64,000 bases of DNA from Solidesulfovibrio fructosivorans JJ] (GCF_000179555.1 NZ_AECZ01000003.1:124001-188000), one strand, 5' to 3'; shown: positions 49,921 through 58,846, counted from the stretch's first letter. Notes: generated by a model from the letters alone, not told the origin. Made by a program: numbers and translations.

Positions 49921-51525
49921 CTAAATATCCGGCGCGTACCAGAGGATGTTGCGCGTATCCGGGTTCGTGATCTTGGCCGGATCTTCCCGTATCTGCCGGC
50001 CCCACCAGGTGCGCTTTTCCATCTCGTGGCGCACGTCCTCGGGCACGTAGGGCAGGCCTTGGCGCACCTGCCAGCCGCCGCCAAGCGCCCGGTAGAGGCT
50101 GACCAGGGAGGTCGCGACCTGGCCCCGCATCTGCACGAGGTCGTCTTGCTGCTTGAGCAGCTGCTGCTGGGCCACCAGCACGGTGGTGTAGTCGGTCTTG
50201 CCTTCGCTGTACTGGATAAACGCCAGATCGGCCGAGCGCTTGGCCGCGTCGGCCGCCTTGGCCAGGGAGACCACCTGGGCGCTGGCCCCGATGTAGGCGG
50301 TCATGGCGTCCTCCACCTCGCGCAGGGCGGTCAGTACCGTCTGCTGGTACTGGATGAGCAGGGCCTGGAACTTGGCGTCCTGCACCCGCACGTTGTCGAT
50401 GATGCGGCCGTAGTTGAAAAGATTCCAGCCGAACTGGGGCGAGAACTGGGCCGTGAAGCCGTTGTTGGACAGCAACTCGGACAGCTTGAACACGCCGACG
50501 TTGCTGGCTAAAAAGCCGATGCTGCCGGTCAGCGAAAACGAGGGGAACAGATCGGCCTTGGCCACGCCGATCTGGGCGCACTGGGCCATGGCCGCGTACT
50601 CGGCCGCGCGCACGTCCGGACGGCGGCGCAGCAGATCCGCCGGCACGCCCACGGCGATTTCCCAGGGCGGGGCGGGAATGCCCTCGGAGTCGGTGAGGCC
50701 CTCCGGGGCCTTGTCCGGGGGCAGGCCGAGCAGCACGGACAGGGCGTGTCGGTTTTTCTTGATGGCGCTTTGAAACCCGGGGATCGTGGCTTCGGTGGAG
50801 AGCAGCATGGTCTTGGCCTGCTGCACGTCGCGTTCGCTGGTGGCCCCGTAGCGGAAGCGGGCCTCGGCGATCTTGAGGCCTTCCTTTTCCAGTTCCACGT
50901 TTTCGTGGGCGATCTTCAGTTGCGCCTGGTTGATGCGCAAATCCAGGTAGGTCCGGGCCACGTCGCCGGCAAGGCTGACCAGGGCGTTGTCGTAATCGGC
51001 GGCCGAGGCCCGCATGGCGGCGTCGGCCGACTCGATGCCCCGGCGGTACTTGCCCCAGAAGTCCAGCTCCCAGGCGGCGCTGAAAGCGACCGTGTTCTGC
51101 CAGATCTGGTCGGGCGAGGTGGTCTTGGATTCGGTGCTCGGCTGGGGCCAGCTGGGGCCGAGATGGCTTTCCCGACTGTAGGTGTAGCCGCCGGAGGCGG
51201 CCTGGGATTGCGGATAGAGCTGGCCCACGGCGATGCCGAGCTGGGCCCGGCCTTCGATGACCCGCAGTCCGGCCACGCGCAGGGTCAGGTTCCGGTCGAA
51301 GGCGGTCCGGACGAGCTTGGACAGTTCCGGGTCGCCAAAGGTCTTCCACCATTCGTTTTGCACGGCCTGCCCCTGTTTGAGGCCGTCGGCGCCGTCCTCG
51401 GCCCACGTATCGTAGAGCTGGGCGTCGGGGCGCTTGAAATCGGGGCCGAGCTTCATGCAGCCGCAAAGGCACAAAGCCAGGAAAAACGTCGCGCAAAGCC
51501 GGAACCTGGTACGGGTCACGTACAT
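49921..51525 (-). CDS. NodT/OprM-type outer-membrane efflux lipoprotein
   Basis: 534 residues with a lipoprotein signal ending LCLCGC and two copies of the outer-membrane efflux repeat (starting near WWKTFGDPELSKLVRTAFD and again in the second half). NodT-type features include the PSRAxxL-like LRRRPDVRAAEY segment. It forms the TolC-like trimeric channel. First gene of the efflux operon, 32 bases before the adaptor gene; a perfect inverted repeat lies about 140 bases upstream. Confidence 0.93.
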   Translation of the reverse strand: MYVTRTRFRLCATFFLALCLCGCMKLGPDFKRPDAQLYDTWAEDGADGLKQGQAVQNEWWKTFGDPELSKLVRTAFDRNLTLRVAGLRVIEGRAQLGIAVGQLYPQSQAASGGYTYSRESHLGPSWPQPSTESKTTSPDQIWQNTVAFSAAWELDFWGKYRRGIESADAAMRASAADYDNALVSLAGDVARTYLDLRINQAQLKIAHENVELEKEGLKIAEARFRYGATSERDVQQAKTMLLSTEATIPGFQSAIKKNRHALSVLLGLPPDKAPEGLTDSEGIPAPPWEIAVGVPADLLRRRPDVRAAEYAAMAQCAQIGVAKADLFPSFSLTGSIGFLASNVGVFKLSELLSNNGFTAQFSPQFGWNLFNYGRIIDNVRVQDAKFQALLIQYQQTVLTALREVEDAMTAYIGASAQVVSLAKAADAAKRSADLAFIQYSEGKTDYTTVLVAQQQLLKQQDDLVQMRGQVATSLVSLYRALGGGWQVRQGLPYVPEDVRHEMEKRTWWGRQIREDPAKITNPDTRNILWYAPDI

Positions 51526-51663
51526 CGATGCAGGACCTATGGCCTCAAAGGCAGGGTTGTCTGGAATGTCCCGATGCCGCCGAACGGATGCCGTCTCGCC
51601 ACTCCCCGAGCAACCCGCTTTGCGGTGAGACTCAAAACGCGGTCACGGTCTGAGGGTGCATTT

Positions 51664-51688
51664 CGATAACAACGTATATGTGTTATCG
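51664..51688 (-). promoter_or_regulatory. Candidate repressor operator/promoter for the efflux operon
   Basis: CGATAACA and TGTTATCG form a perfect 8-bp inverted repeat with a 9-base spacer, a size typical for TetR-type sites. On the minus strand it overlaps a TTGACG hexamer that could be a -35. No regulator gene adjoins the operon. Confidence 0.55.
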
Positions 51689-51689
51689 T

Positions 51690-52299
51690 CAAGGCAAGGT
51701 CTGGGAAAATCGACTCCCGTGATGAATTGTCGTCGCCGGCATCAGGTTCGCAACGGCTCCCGCCGTTTTATACCCGCTCGCCAAGGGCCATGTCCGCTTA
51801 CTTTGTCGTCCAGACTGCCGGAGCATTGCTGTCGTTGCAACGCCGCGTCCCTGCCACAATCCGTGGATGACGACGGGAAAAGCTTTCGCTTGGCCACGCA
51901 TTGTGTTCCTTATGCGCCGCTTTGGGACTCTGCTGTCCGGGAGATATGGAAATCCGGTGACATTTTTCGGTCGTGTGGCATCGCCTGCCTGGCGTGTCGC
52001 TTTTCTTGAGGCGCGCACCCTTCGTATGGCAAAGGAGTCAAACAAGGAGCGCGCGGCCTTTCTGCGGCGAGGCGTCGCCTTTTTTGCCGCCGGGCGTTTT
52101 TTCGGAGGGCGGCATTAATCTGGATCAATGCCAATTCATGGGTGGCTGTGTATACAAGACCACTGGCCGGGGGGGAGCCGGTCCCAACGGCCCATGTAAC
52201 ACCATTCGCGGCAAGGAGGCCGCATCGCCCCAATGAAGTGACGCCATTTTCTCTATACGTTAGGCACAGCCGGAGCGGCCTTGGCCGCTCCAGGTCCGG
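51690..52299. other. Long leader/intergenic region before the ferredoxin gene
   Basis: About 600 bases without a supported gene. It contains an FNR-like site (52114-52129), an AAGGAGG at about 52213-52219 followed only by a three-codon frame, and a GGAGCGGCC hairpin at 52272-52291. Possibly a decayed 5' part of the ferredoxin transcript. Confidence 0.4.
52114..52129 (+). promoter_or_regulatory. FNR-type half-perfect site upstream of the ferredoxin gene
   Basis: ATTAATCTGGATCAAT matches TTGAT-N4-ATCAA with one mismatch when read on the minus strand. A perfect version lies at 54987 beside an FNR-type regulator gene. Confidence 0.45.
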
Positions 52300-52384
52300 C
52301 TAGTGTGGCGTTCTCTAAAAAATAATTATTTAAATATATTATTCTCGAAATTCGTATGCACGAATTTCGAGAACGCGACACTAG
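52300..52384. mobile_element. MITE-like palindromic element 2
   Basis: Termini CTAGTGTGGCGTTCTC (52300-52315) and GAGAACGCGACACTAG (52369-52384) are inverted repeats with one mismatch. The right half contains a perfect 14-bp palindrome arm pair TTCTCGAAATTCGT/ACGAATTTCGAGAA. CTAG at both ends could be a target duplication. It ends eight bases before the ferredoxin ATG, where no ribosome-binding site is visible. Confidence 0.7.
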
Positions 52385-52391
52385 ACGGCTC

Positions 52392-53035
52392 ATGGCCAGA
52401 GATGCCGAGGCATCGCGGGAACCGCTTGCCACCTTGATCGATCTCACCAAGTGCGTGGGCTGCGGCGCTTGCGTGGATGCCTGCCACGAAGCGCATCGAC
52501 ATGATTATCCCAATCCGCCAAGTCATTCCCGAAGATGTATCCGTCGCGGGTCAAGGTCGAGGATTTTTCCGACAAGCGGGATGTGGACGACCGGCTGACG
52601 CCGTACAACTGGTTGTTCATCCAGACCGCCGTCGTGTGCAAGGACGGCCGGGACCTGACCGTCAATATCCCCCGGCGCTGCATGCACTGCGCCCATCCGC
52701 CCTGCGCCGAACTGTGCCCCTGGGGGGCGGTCGCGGCTTTCCCGGACGGGGCCGTGCGCATCGACGACTCGATCTGTCTGGGCGGGGCCAAATGCCCCAC
52801 GGTGTGCCCCTGGCACATTCCCCAGCGCCAGACCGGCGTCGGACTCTATCTCGAGCTGGCCCCTTCGTTTGCCGGCAACGGCGTCATGTACAAGTGCGAC
52901 CACTGCCAGGCGCGCATGGCCGCCGGCGAAAAGCCCGCCTGCATCGAAGCCTGCCCCAACGGGGTGCAGAGCATCGGGCCGCGTTCCATGATTGTGGCCG
53001 GCCTGCTGCGCCGGCTCGGCCGCGGCAAGGCCTGA
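52392..53035 (+). pseudogene. Four-cluster ferredoxin-type electron-transfer subunit with a frameshift
   Basis: The frame from ATG 52392 reads LIDLTKCVGCGACVDACHEA and HRHDYPNPP, then loses phase at about 52519-52521. The +2 frame resumes KSFPKMYPSRVKVEDFSDKR and runs to 53035 with CMHCAHPPCAELCPWGA, CLGGAKCPTVCPW and CDHCQARMAAGEKPACIEAC. Restoring one A in CCAAG rebuilds a continuous protein of about 214 residues of the DmsB/HybA-like [4Fe-4S] family. As read, the gene is broken; a sequencing error is the main alternative. The start lacks a ribosome-binding site because a MITE-like element sits directly upstream. Confidence 0.8.
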
Positions 53036-53080
53036 CGCGCGCTCCGGGCCCTTGCCGGAGAGGCGCGGCCACACCATGCG

Positions 53081-53110
53081 AAAGGGCATCCGGGGTTCCG
53101 GATGCCCTTT
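53081..53110. terminator. Bidirectional terminator between the ferredoxin and usp genes
   Basis: AAAGGGCATCCGG pairs perfectly with CCGGATGCCCTTT over a GGTT loop; A-rich and T-rich flanks serve both convergent genes. Confidence 0.85.
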
Positions 53111-53135
53111 TGGCGTGTGAGGCCACTCGTCGCGT

Positions 53136-53639
53136 TCACTCGGGCAGCGGAACCACGAGAACCGGAATCCTACTGCTCCTGATCGTCTGCTGGGCGACGC
53201 TGCCGAGGACCATGCCGAGCAACCGGCCATGGCCGTGCGTCCCCATGACGATGAGGTCGTAGCCGCCTTTCTGGGCTTCCTGTAGGATTTGCTCCGTCGG
53301 ATCGCCGCAGACGATTCTCACTTCGGCCTCGGCGAAATGGCGTGCCGAAGGGCCGGGGGGAAAATCCTCGGCCGCGATCGCCTCCAGGCGCCCGCGCATG
53401 GCCTTGCCCGCGCGGGCATACTCGCCCTGGCCGATCCAATGCGCGCCGTCTTCGCCAAAGGCCTGTTCGAGATCCATGCCCGCCTGTTCGCTGAAAAGTT
53501 CCAGCGGGTCGGGCAGCACATGCAATACGGTCACGGCGGCGTCGAAGCGCTCCTCGAGCGCAGCCACGTGGCGCAACGCCTGACGGGCCGTTGCGGACAA
53601 ATCCGTCGCGTACAATATCTTTCGGTATTGCGGCAACAT
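53136..53639 (-). CDS. Universal stress protein, UspA family
   Basis: 167 residues from ATG 53639, which GGAGG precedes by five bases (an ATG four codons upstream overlaps that site). It has KILYATDLSATARQALRHVA and the ATP-binding motif GTHGHG...LGS. A longer middle section than the first Usp of this window (DLEQAFGEDGAHWIGQGEYA). It follows the BASS-transporter gene by 25 bases and is probably co-transcribed with it under FNR-type control. Confidence 0.9.
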   Translation of the reverse strand: MLPQYRKILYATDLSATARQALRHVAALEERFDAAVTVLHVLPDPLELFSEQAGMDLEQAFGEDGAHWIGQGEYARAGKAMRGRLEAIAAEDFPPGPSARHFAEAEVRIVCGDPTEQILQEAQKGGYDLIVMGTHGHGRLLGMVLGSVAQQTIRSSRIPVLVVPLPE

Positions 53640-53664
53640 GGTTTCCTCCATGCGAATGGTTGCT

Positions 53665-54648
53665 TCAGGCGGTTACGGGTTCGCGGGCCTCCGCGCCGAA
53701 CAACCGGGCGGTCAGGCGCACATACCAGGCCGCGGACTGCACCTGGATGATGTAGGCCGCCGCCACCACGAGGGCGGCGTCCGCGCCCTGCTCCCCGAAC
53801 GCGTTCATGGCGATGGCGAGGGCGATGGAGAGGTTGCGCATCACGGAGCCGTACACCATGGCGATGGCGTCGCCGCGAGCCAGAAAGCGCCTGCCCACCA
53901 GGGTGCTCAAGGTGAAATTGACGGCGTACAGCAGCACGAGCGGGGTGAGGATGGCCAGCAACACTTCCGGGGACTGCATGATGGTCCTGGCCTTGAGCGC
54001 CAGGGCCACGAACACGATGCCAAGGACGCCCAGGGTGGAAAGCGGGGGGAAACGCGGTCCGAACCGTTTCTGAAACGTCTCCTGGCCATACTTGCGCACG
54101 AGCAGACGCTGGGTCGCGTACCCCAAGGCCATGGGCAGGAACACGATGATGCCTATCTGCAGAAACACCGCCACCATATTGACCTCGATGGCCGTTCCCA
54201 TCAGCGCCCGCACGTAAAGCGGCGTGGCCAGCGAACCCACGACAAGGCCGATGACCGTCATCTTCACGGCGGCGGCGACGTTTCCCTTGGCAAAGCCGGT
54301 CCAGGAAATGGTCATGCCGCTGGTGGGCAAGAGCCCGGCCAGCAACAGCCCCAGCGCCATAAACGGCCGTTGGGCGAAAAAGACCTGGCCGATGCCCCAG
54401 GCAAGGAAGGGAATCACGGCGAAGTTCACGGTCTGGGCGAGCGCCTGCGCCTTGACGTCGCCTCCCTGGAAGACCTGCCGCACCTTGAGCGTCACCATCA
54501 TGGGATACACCATGAGGAAGGTGAACGGGATGATCAGGCCGCGCAGCCAGCGGGCGTCGGTGGACAGGCCGAAGAGAAAGCCCAACACCATGGTGGCCGG
54601 GATGGCCAGGATGAGATTCTTGGTTATTTTCTGCAGGATATGCGTCAT
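53665..54648 (-). CDS. BASS-family transporter, arsenic-resistance/bile-acid symporter-like
   Basis: 327 residues from ATG 54648 (GAGAGG upstream), with about nine or ten membrane helices. LLLAGLLPTSGMTISWTGFA and VYGSVMRNLSIALAIA are the conserved crossover regions of the bile acid:sodium symporter/ACR3 superfamily. ACR3 members carry a key cysteine in the fourth helix, and I do not see it at the matching place, so arsenite export is not assured. The substrate is an organic anion or oxyanion by family knowledge only. Confidence 0.82.
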   Translation of the reverse strand: MTHILQKITKNLILAIPATMVLGFLFGLSTDARWLRGLIIPFTFLMVYPMMVTLKVRQVFQGGDVKAQALAQTVNFAVIPFLAWGIGQVFFAQRPFMALGLLLAGLLPTSGMTISWTGFAKGNVAAAVKMTVIGLVVGSLATPLYVRALMGTAIEVNMVAVFLQIGIIVFLPMALGYATQRLLVRKYGQETFQKRFGPRFPPLSTLGVLGIVFVALALKARTIMQSPEVLLAILTPLVLLYAVNFTLSTLVGRRFLARGDAIAMVYGSVMRNLSIALAIAMNAFGEQGADAALVVAAAYIIQVQSAAWYVRLTARLFGAEAREPVTA

Positions 54649-54709
54649 GCGACACCTCTCTCTGAAATCCGTATCGTGTTTAGCCGGACCATTGTCGCGA
54701 GCGTCGCGG

Positions 54710-54928
54710 CTAGTCGTTTTCCGAGGCGGCAAGCTCGGTTGCCAGGCAATCCGGGTCGGAGCAACACGGCGCGTCTTCGACTTTGTAGACGGCGACGCCA
54801 TGCCGCTCCGGCTCCAGGACAAACCGCTTGCCGCAAGACGCGCACTCGGCATAGATTGGCGTATAGTCGCCGGGATGGGCAACCGCTTGCTTTCCATGGC
54901 AATACGGACATAGGACGTTGTATTTCAT
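54710..54928 (-). CDS. Small zinc-ribbon protein
   Basis: 72 residues with two CxxC pairs (VLCPYCHGK and AECASCGKRF), the pattern of a zinc ribbon, and further C-terminal cysteines (APCCSDPDCLA) that may bind a second metal. GGAGG lies upstream of ATG 54928. First gene of the minus-strand set zinc-ribbon, BASS transporter, Usp. Function unknown; perhaps a regulator or metal-handling partner of the transporter. Confidence 0.75.
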   Translation of the reverse strand: MKYNVLCPYCHGKQAVAHPGDYTPIYAECASCGKRFVLEPERHGVAVYKVEDAPCCSDPDCLATELAASEND

Positions 54929-54986
54929 GGCCGGGGACCTCCTTGCTGTTTGACCGCACTATGCGGCAAGGCGCGGCGTCCGGGCA

Positions 54987-55000
54987 TTGATCGCAATCAA
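54987..55000 (+). promoter_or_regulatory. Perfect FNR-type site in the divergent promoter region
   Basis: TTGATCGCAATCAA matches TTGAT-N4-ATCAA exactly. It lies 15 bases before the Crp/Fnr start codon and 59 bases before the divergent zinc-ribbon gene, so it could repress one and activate the other. Confidence 0.75.
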
Positions 55001-55014
55001 CACGGGGAGCAAAA

Positions 55015-55713
55015 ATGGGAAAAAAGGAAGGAGGCGTCCGAACCAGGATCACGGCCGGGGAGTTGGAGGAGGTGGCGCTTTTCGCCACGCTGAGCGCCGC
55101 CCAGCGGGAACACGTGGCGCGCGAGGCCTCGGTGGAGTCCATTGCCCCGGGCGGCCTCTACTTCAGCGAACGGGCCGCCTCGACGGGATTCCACGTCCTT
55201 CTTTCCGGACGGGTGAAGCTTTTCAAGGTCGCGGAGGACGGCAAGGAGCAGATCATCTACATTTTCGGGCCCGGGGAACCGTTTTGCCTGTGCTCGGTCT
55301 TTTCCGACGGCAAGCATCCGGCCAATCTGGCCGCCCTGGAATCAAGCCGGGTGCTTGTCCTGGCGCCCCGGCAATTCGAACGGCTGTCCAAAGAGGATCC
55401 GGCCTTGCTGCTTGTCCTGCTGCAGGTCATGTCGCGACGCCTCAAGGAGGCCATGGAGATGATCGACGCGCTGTCCCTGAAGCAGATCCCGTCCCGCATC
55501 GCCGCCTACTTTCTTACGCACGCGCGGGGCGAATCGGTCCGACTCGGGGTCACGCACCGGGAATTCGCCAAGATCATAGGCGTAACCCCGGAAACCCTTT
55601 CGCGAACCCTCACCAAAATGGCGAAAATGGGCCTCATAGAGCAACGCGACGGCGAAATCCGCATGTTGGACAGACAACTTCTCGAAGGATGCCGGGACGG
55701 AACGTGCGCGTGA
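55015..55713 (+). CDS. Crp/Fnr-family transcription regulator
   Basis: 232 residues. The cyclic-nucleotide-binding-like beta-roll (about 15-135) leads to a dimer helix and a C-terminal winged helix-turn-helix with THREFAKIIGVTPETLSRTL. The recognition helix E..(L)SR matches FNR's E-S-R contacts to TTGAT half-sites, in agreement with the site just upstream. The N-terminus lacks the four-cysteine cluster of enterobacterial FNR, so it is not an obvious [4Fe-4S] oxygen sensor; two nearby cysteines (FCLCSVF) are inside the roll. The ligand is unknown. GGGGAG precedes ATG 55015. Confidence 0.92.
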   Translation: MGKKEGGVRTRITAGELEEVALFATLSAAQREHVAREASVESIAPGGLYFSERAASTGFHVLLSGRVKLFKVAEDGKEQIIYIFGPGEPFCLCSVFSDGKHPANLAALESSRVLVLAPRQFERLSKEDPALLLVLLQVMSRRLKEAMEMIDALSLKQIPSRIAAYFLTHARGESVRLGVTHREFAKIIGVTPETLSRTLTKMAKMGLIEQRDGEIRMLDRQLLEGCRDGTCA

Positions 55714-55796
55714 TTTGTGCCGGCGCGACTTGCCGAATCGCGTGGAATATGTCTGGACAGGCTTAGAATCCTAAGCGTGCGGAAGATGGGGCGTCT

Positions 55797-57131
55797 TCAT
55801 CCGCGTATTTTCTCTCGGACGGAGAAAAAGAGAGCCAAGGGAACAAATCCAATCAGCTTTATTGGTTGGATGACTCGTATGGCGCTATTGGCAAGGTGCC
55901 AGGTGAACTCATGATGCGTCGTGAAGTAGACCCAGGATAACGTAAGTGTGTACATGAGAAAGAATGATGATGCTATGATGATACTGTATCGAAATATTTT
56001 TATTTTCCATATGCGTTGTATTGAAAACAAGCTAGGTAAAATAATGGCGAAGCAAATGGTGAGCGGCGTAAGGAAAAGATTGCACACATAAAATAAATAA
56101 TACGAAAATTCATAAACTGTGGATAGATTGGCTCGGGAGGATAAGTGCTCTAGCGCATTGGACGAATATAAATCCAGGTCGACATGAAGTCTCATCTCAA
56201 TCTTTCTTGTTTCCCATAGTATTATTGGTATAAGGGCTATAAGGTAGATAAGCCAGTCTTGCTTGAATTCCATGCATAAGCGGACAGTGCTTCTTTGTAT
56301 GTAAAAAATGCTGGCATATAGTATAATTAGAATAATGAAGATGGCATTTCCCTCATTCTTTAGCGAGAGAAGAAGGAGTGAAGTGATAATGCAACAGGCA
56401 AAGGATGACGATTCCTTGTATTCGAAAAATTCCAAAAAAAACAACACTGATAGCATCGAATAAAAGCTAAGCCAGGCGTCCATGGTCTGCCCCGGCGCAT
56501 TGTAATACGTGATGATGATCCAGGCCGTCAGAAGCATGGATTTGGATGCAAGGGAAAGGATTCTTAAGGAGGACAGGCCGATCAAACCAAGGAGGAACAG
56601 GGTAACGAGCGAAGCTTTTGGAATATATTCATTCCAAAAACCGATTGTTTGTGCGGCAAGCGCGCTGAGGGACGAAACAAGCTTGGGGTAGTCCATATGC
56701 GCATCATAGCCGATCGATAAAGCGCGCTCGAATCCGATATGATTGCCAAGTCTATGAGCATAATACAGTATCTTGCCGTGAAAGAACCAGATGGAACGCG
56801 CATCCCAGTTGTATATCGGTTGAACGCATAATATGTATAGAAATGGTGCCGAGAGAAGTATAAGCCACAGGAAGGACGAGGCTATTTTAAATGGCCAGCG
56901 CTGCCGTTTGTAGAGATAAAAAAGGCCTGATAGAACAAGGGCCGCCCACAACAGGGAGATGATAAACGGCAAGGGTATTCCTGTCAGAACAAGTGTATAG
57001 ACACTGTTGAGCCCTGACAGAAAGCAGATATACGTGTATGTTGATTGGTCGGCTTCTGTTTTTTTGCAAATGATGTTCCCCAAAAAAACGAAAGCAATCG
57101 CAAAAAAAAGACCGACGAGCAGTGGTGGCAA
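55797..57131 (-). CDS. AT-rich multi-spanning membrane protein (GT-C-like)
   Basis: 444 residues with about 10-12 membrane helices separated by short loops, and a longer loop after helix 4 containing YNWDARSIWFFHGKILYYAH. This recalls the first periplasmic loop of GT-C glycosyltransferases, where acidic residues bind a lipid-linked sugar. That resemblance is only general. Codon use and base composition are much more AT-rich than the neighbours, pointing to recent acquisition. The upstream gene at 57178-57510 shares this composition and orientation. Confidence 0.6.
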   Translation of the reverse strand: MPPLLVGLFFAIAFVFLGNIICKKTEADQSTYTYICFLSGLNSVYTLVLTGIPLPFIISLLWAALVLSGLFYLYKRQRWPFKIASSFLWLILLSAPFLYILCVQPIYNWDARSIWFFHGKILYYAHRLGNHIGFERALSIGYDAHMDYPKLVSSLSALAAQTIGFWNEYIPKASLVTLFLLGLIGLSSLRILSLASKSMLLTAWIIITYYNAPGQTMDAWLSFYSMLSVLFFLEFFEYKESSSFACCIITSLLLLSLKNEGNAIFIILIILYASIFYIQRSTVRLCMEFKQDWLIYLIALIPIILWETRKIEMRLHVDLDLYSSNALEHLSSRANLSTVYEFSYYLFYVCNLFLTPLTICFAIILPSLFSIQRIWKIKIFRYSIIIASSFFLMYTLTLSWVYFTTHHEFTWHLANSAIRVIQPIKLIGFVPLALFFSVREKIRG

Positions 57132-57177
57132 TGCCTATTTCCTCCTCCCTCTGGTTGGCATTCGCTTTTTTATCCGT

Positions 57178-57510
57178 CTAGTTGTCGCTCAGCATGACAC
57201 GCGTTTTGCATGTCGCATCATAGATGATGGGCCAGGCCCCTTCGATTATGCGCTGCTTGAGCAAGTCGTTCTTGAGAATATCGTCGGATAGGGAAAAACA
57301 TGTGGCATGGTGATTTCGCAAACTGGCAATGGCCGCGTGGGCTTTTTGCGGCAAAACAAGGAGTTCTCCTCCTCGAGATTCGTTCGATTGGGACGGAAGA
57401 TTCTTTGTTTGAAAAACATCTGACAAGCAAAATAAATAAACGAAAAGGAAACATGAAAATATGATTATCGAGGATACTGGCGCGGATTTCCATGAAGTCA
57501 CAATTTTCAT
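57178..57510 (-). CDS. Small membrane-anchored or exported protein, AT-rich
   Basis: 110 residues from ATG 57510. One hydrophobic segment (SSIIIFSCFLFVYLFCL) is followed by about 75 residues with GGELLVLPQKAHAAIASLRN and DATCKTRVMLSDN. No family recognised. It sits 46 bases before the multi-spanning protein, so the two may act together. The frame stays open further upstream, but that part is GC-rich and unlike coding sequence of this gene, so the later start is preferred. Confidence 0.5.
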   Translation of the reverse strand: MKIVTSWKSAPVSSIIIFSCFLFVYLFCLSDVFQTKNLPSQSNESRGGELLVLPQKAHAAIASLRNHHATCFSLSDDILKNDLLKQRIIEGAWPIIYDATCKTRVMLSDN

Positions 57511-57824
57511 GCGGGGTCGCCTCAAAAGACATGTTGAAAGCATGAATAGCAACAGGCTCACAGAAAGGCAAAATTTGCGTTCCCGTAATGTGGAGCGTTT
57601 TCGCCTGGAAGCTCGGAAGCCATTGGCCCCGGGCCCCGCGCATGGCGCTGCCGGTGAATGCGCTTTTCCATTGGCGAAAAGAGCTGGGAGCATGCAGTGG
57701 GGGGAGGGAAATATCATCGCGACAGGCGTGTGGACCGGGAAGCGATTCCCCCCGGTTTGCCCGCCCCTCCCGGCTCCGGCGCGGCCGGGCTCGGGAGGGC
57801 GCGGGCGGCGGGCTTAGGCCCGTG
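57511..57824. other. Junction region between AT-rich pair and gapA
   Basis: About 310 bases in which composition switches from AT-rich to the normal high GC near 57600. It contains G/C-rich self-complementary stretches (around 57755-57815) that may terminate gapA transcription. No gene supported. Confidence 0.4.
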
Positions 57825-58844
57825 TCAGATGCCGCGTTGCCCCATGTAGGCGATAAGATCCGCCACGCGGCAGGAATAGCCCCATTCGTTGTCGTACCAG
57901 GCGTACACCTTGGCGAGGTTGCCGCCCTGGACCGTGGTGAAATCCGCATCCACGATGGAGGAGTGGGAATCGCCCACGTAATCCGAGGAGACGAGCGGTT
58001 CCGGGGAGACGGCCAGGATGCCCTTGAGCTCCCCTTCGGCCGCCTCGCGAAGCGCGGCCTTGAGCGCCTCGGCGGTGGTGTCCTTCTCCAGCACGGCCAC
58101 GAAATCCACCAGAGAAACCGTGGGCGTGGGCACGCGAACGGAAAATCCCTCGAACCGGCCGGCCATCTCCGGAATCACCAGGGCCACGGCCTTGGCCGCG
58201 CCCGTGGAGGTGGGGATCATGTTGCAGGCGGCGGCCCGGGCCCGGCGCAGGTCCTTGTGCGGCAGGTCCAGAATGCGCTGGTCGTTGGTGTAGGCGTGCA
58301 CCGTGGTCATCACGCCCTTGGCGATGCCGTAGGCCTTGTGCAGGACGTGCACGATGGGGGCCAGGCAATTGGTGGTGCACGAGGCGTTGGAAATGACCAC
58401 GTGCTTGGCCGGGTCGTACTGTGCATGGTTGACGCCCATGACCACCGTGATGTCCTCGTCCTTGGCCGGCGCGGAGATGACCACCCGCTTGGCCCCCGCT
58501 TCCACGTGCTGCATGGCCTTGGGGCCGGTGCGGAAAATGCCGGTGGATTCCACCACCACGTCGACGCCGAGGTCGCCCCAGGGAAGCAGGCGCGGGTCGC
58601 GTTCGCCGAGGTTCACGATGTTCCACTCGTCGCCGATGCGCATGGTGTCGCCGTCCACGACGACGCGCGGGGCGAACCGGCCGTAACAGGTGTCATGGGC
58701 AAGCAGGTGGGCGTTGGTCTTCACCTCGAAGAGGTCGTTGATGGCCACCACTTCCATCGCTTCCCGGTGCCGCTCCCAGATGGAGCGCAGCACCTGACGG
58801 CCGATGCGGCCGAATCCGTTGATGCCGACGCGTATTTTGCTCAT
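57825..58844 (-). CDS. gap: Glyceraldehyde-3-phosphate dehydrogenase, type I
   Basis: 339 residues. NAD-binding [11 protein letters not shown] near the N-terminus, with INDLF supplying the aspartate that favours NAD over NADP, and the catalytic cysteine in [12 protein letters not shown]. The C-terminal [11 protein letters not shown] is standard. It oxidises glyceraldehyde 3-phosphate in glycolysis (or the reverse in gluconeogenesis). Only two bases separate it from the upstream GAF gene, so it is translated from the same transcript. Confidence 0.97.
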   Translation of the reverse strand: MSKIRVGINGFGRIGRQVLRSIWERHREAMEVVAINDLFEVKTNAHLLAHDTCYGRFAPRVVVDGDTMRIGDEWNIVNLGERDPRLLPWGDLGVDVVVESTGIFRTGPKAMQHVEAGAKRVVISAPAKDEDITVVMGVNHAQYDPAKHVVISNASCTTNCLAPIVHVLHKAYGIAKGVMTTVHAYTNDQRILDLPHKDLRRARAAACNMIPTSTGAAKAVALVIPEMAGRFEGFSVRVPTPTVSLVDFVAVLEKDTTAEALKAALREAAEGELKGILAVSPEPLVSSDYVGDSHSSIVDADFTTVQGGNLAKVYAWYDNEWGYSCRVADLIAYMGQRGI

Positions 58845-58846
58845 GG

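Noticed and set aside
51656-52236. Small plus-strand open frames upstream of the ferredoxin gene
   Set aside because: No ribosome-binding sites or recognisable motifs; composition not coding-like.
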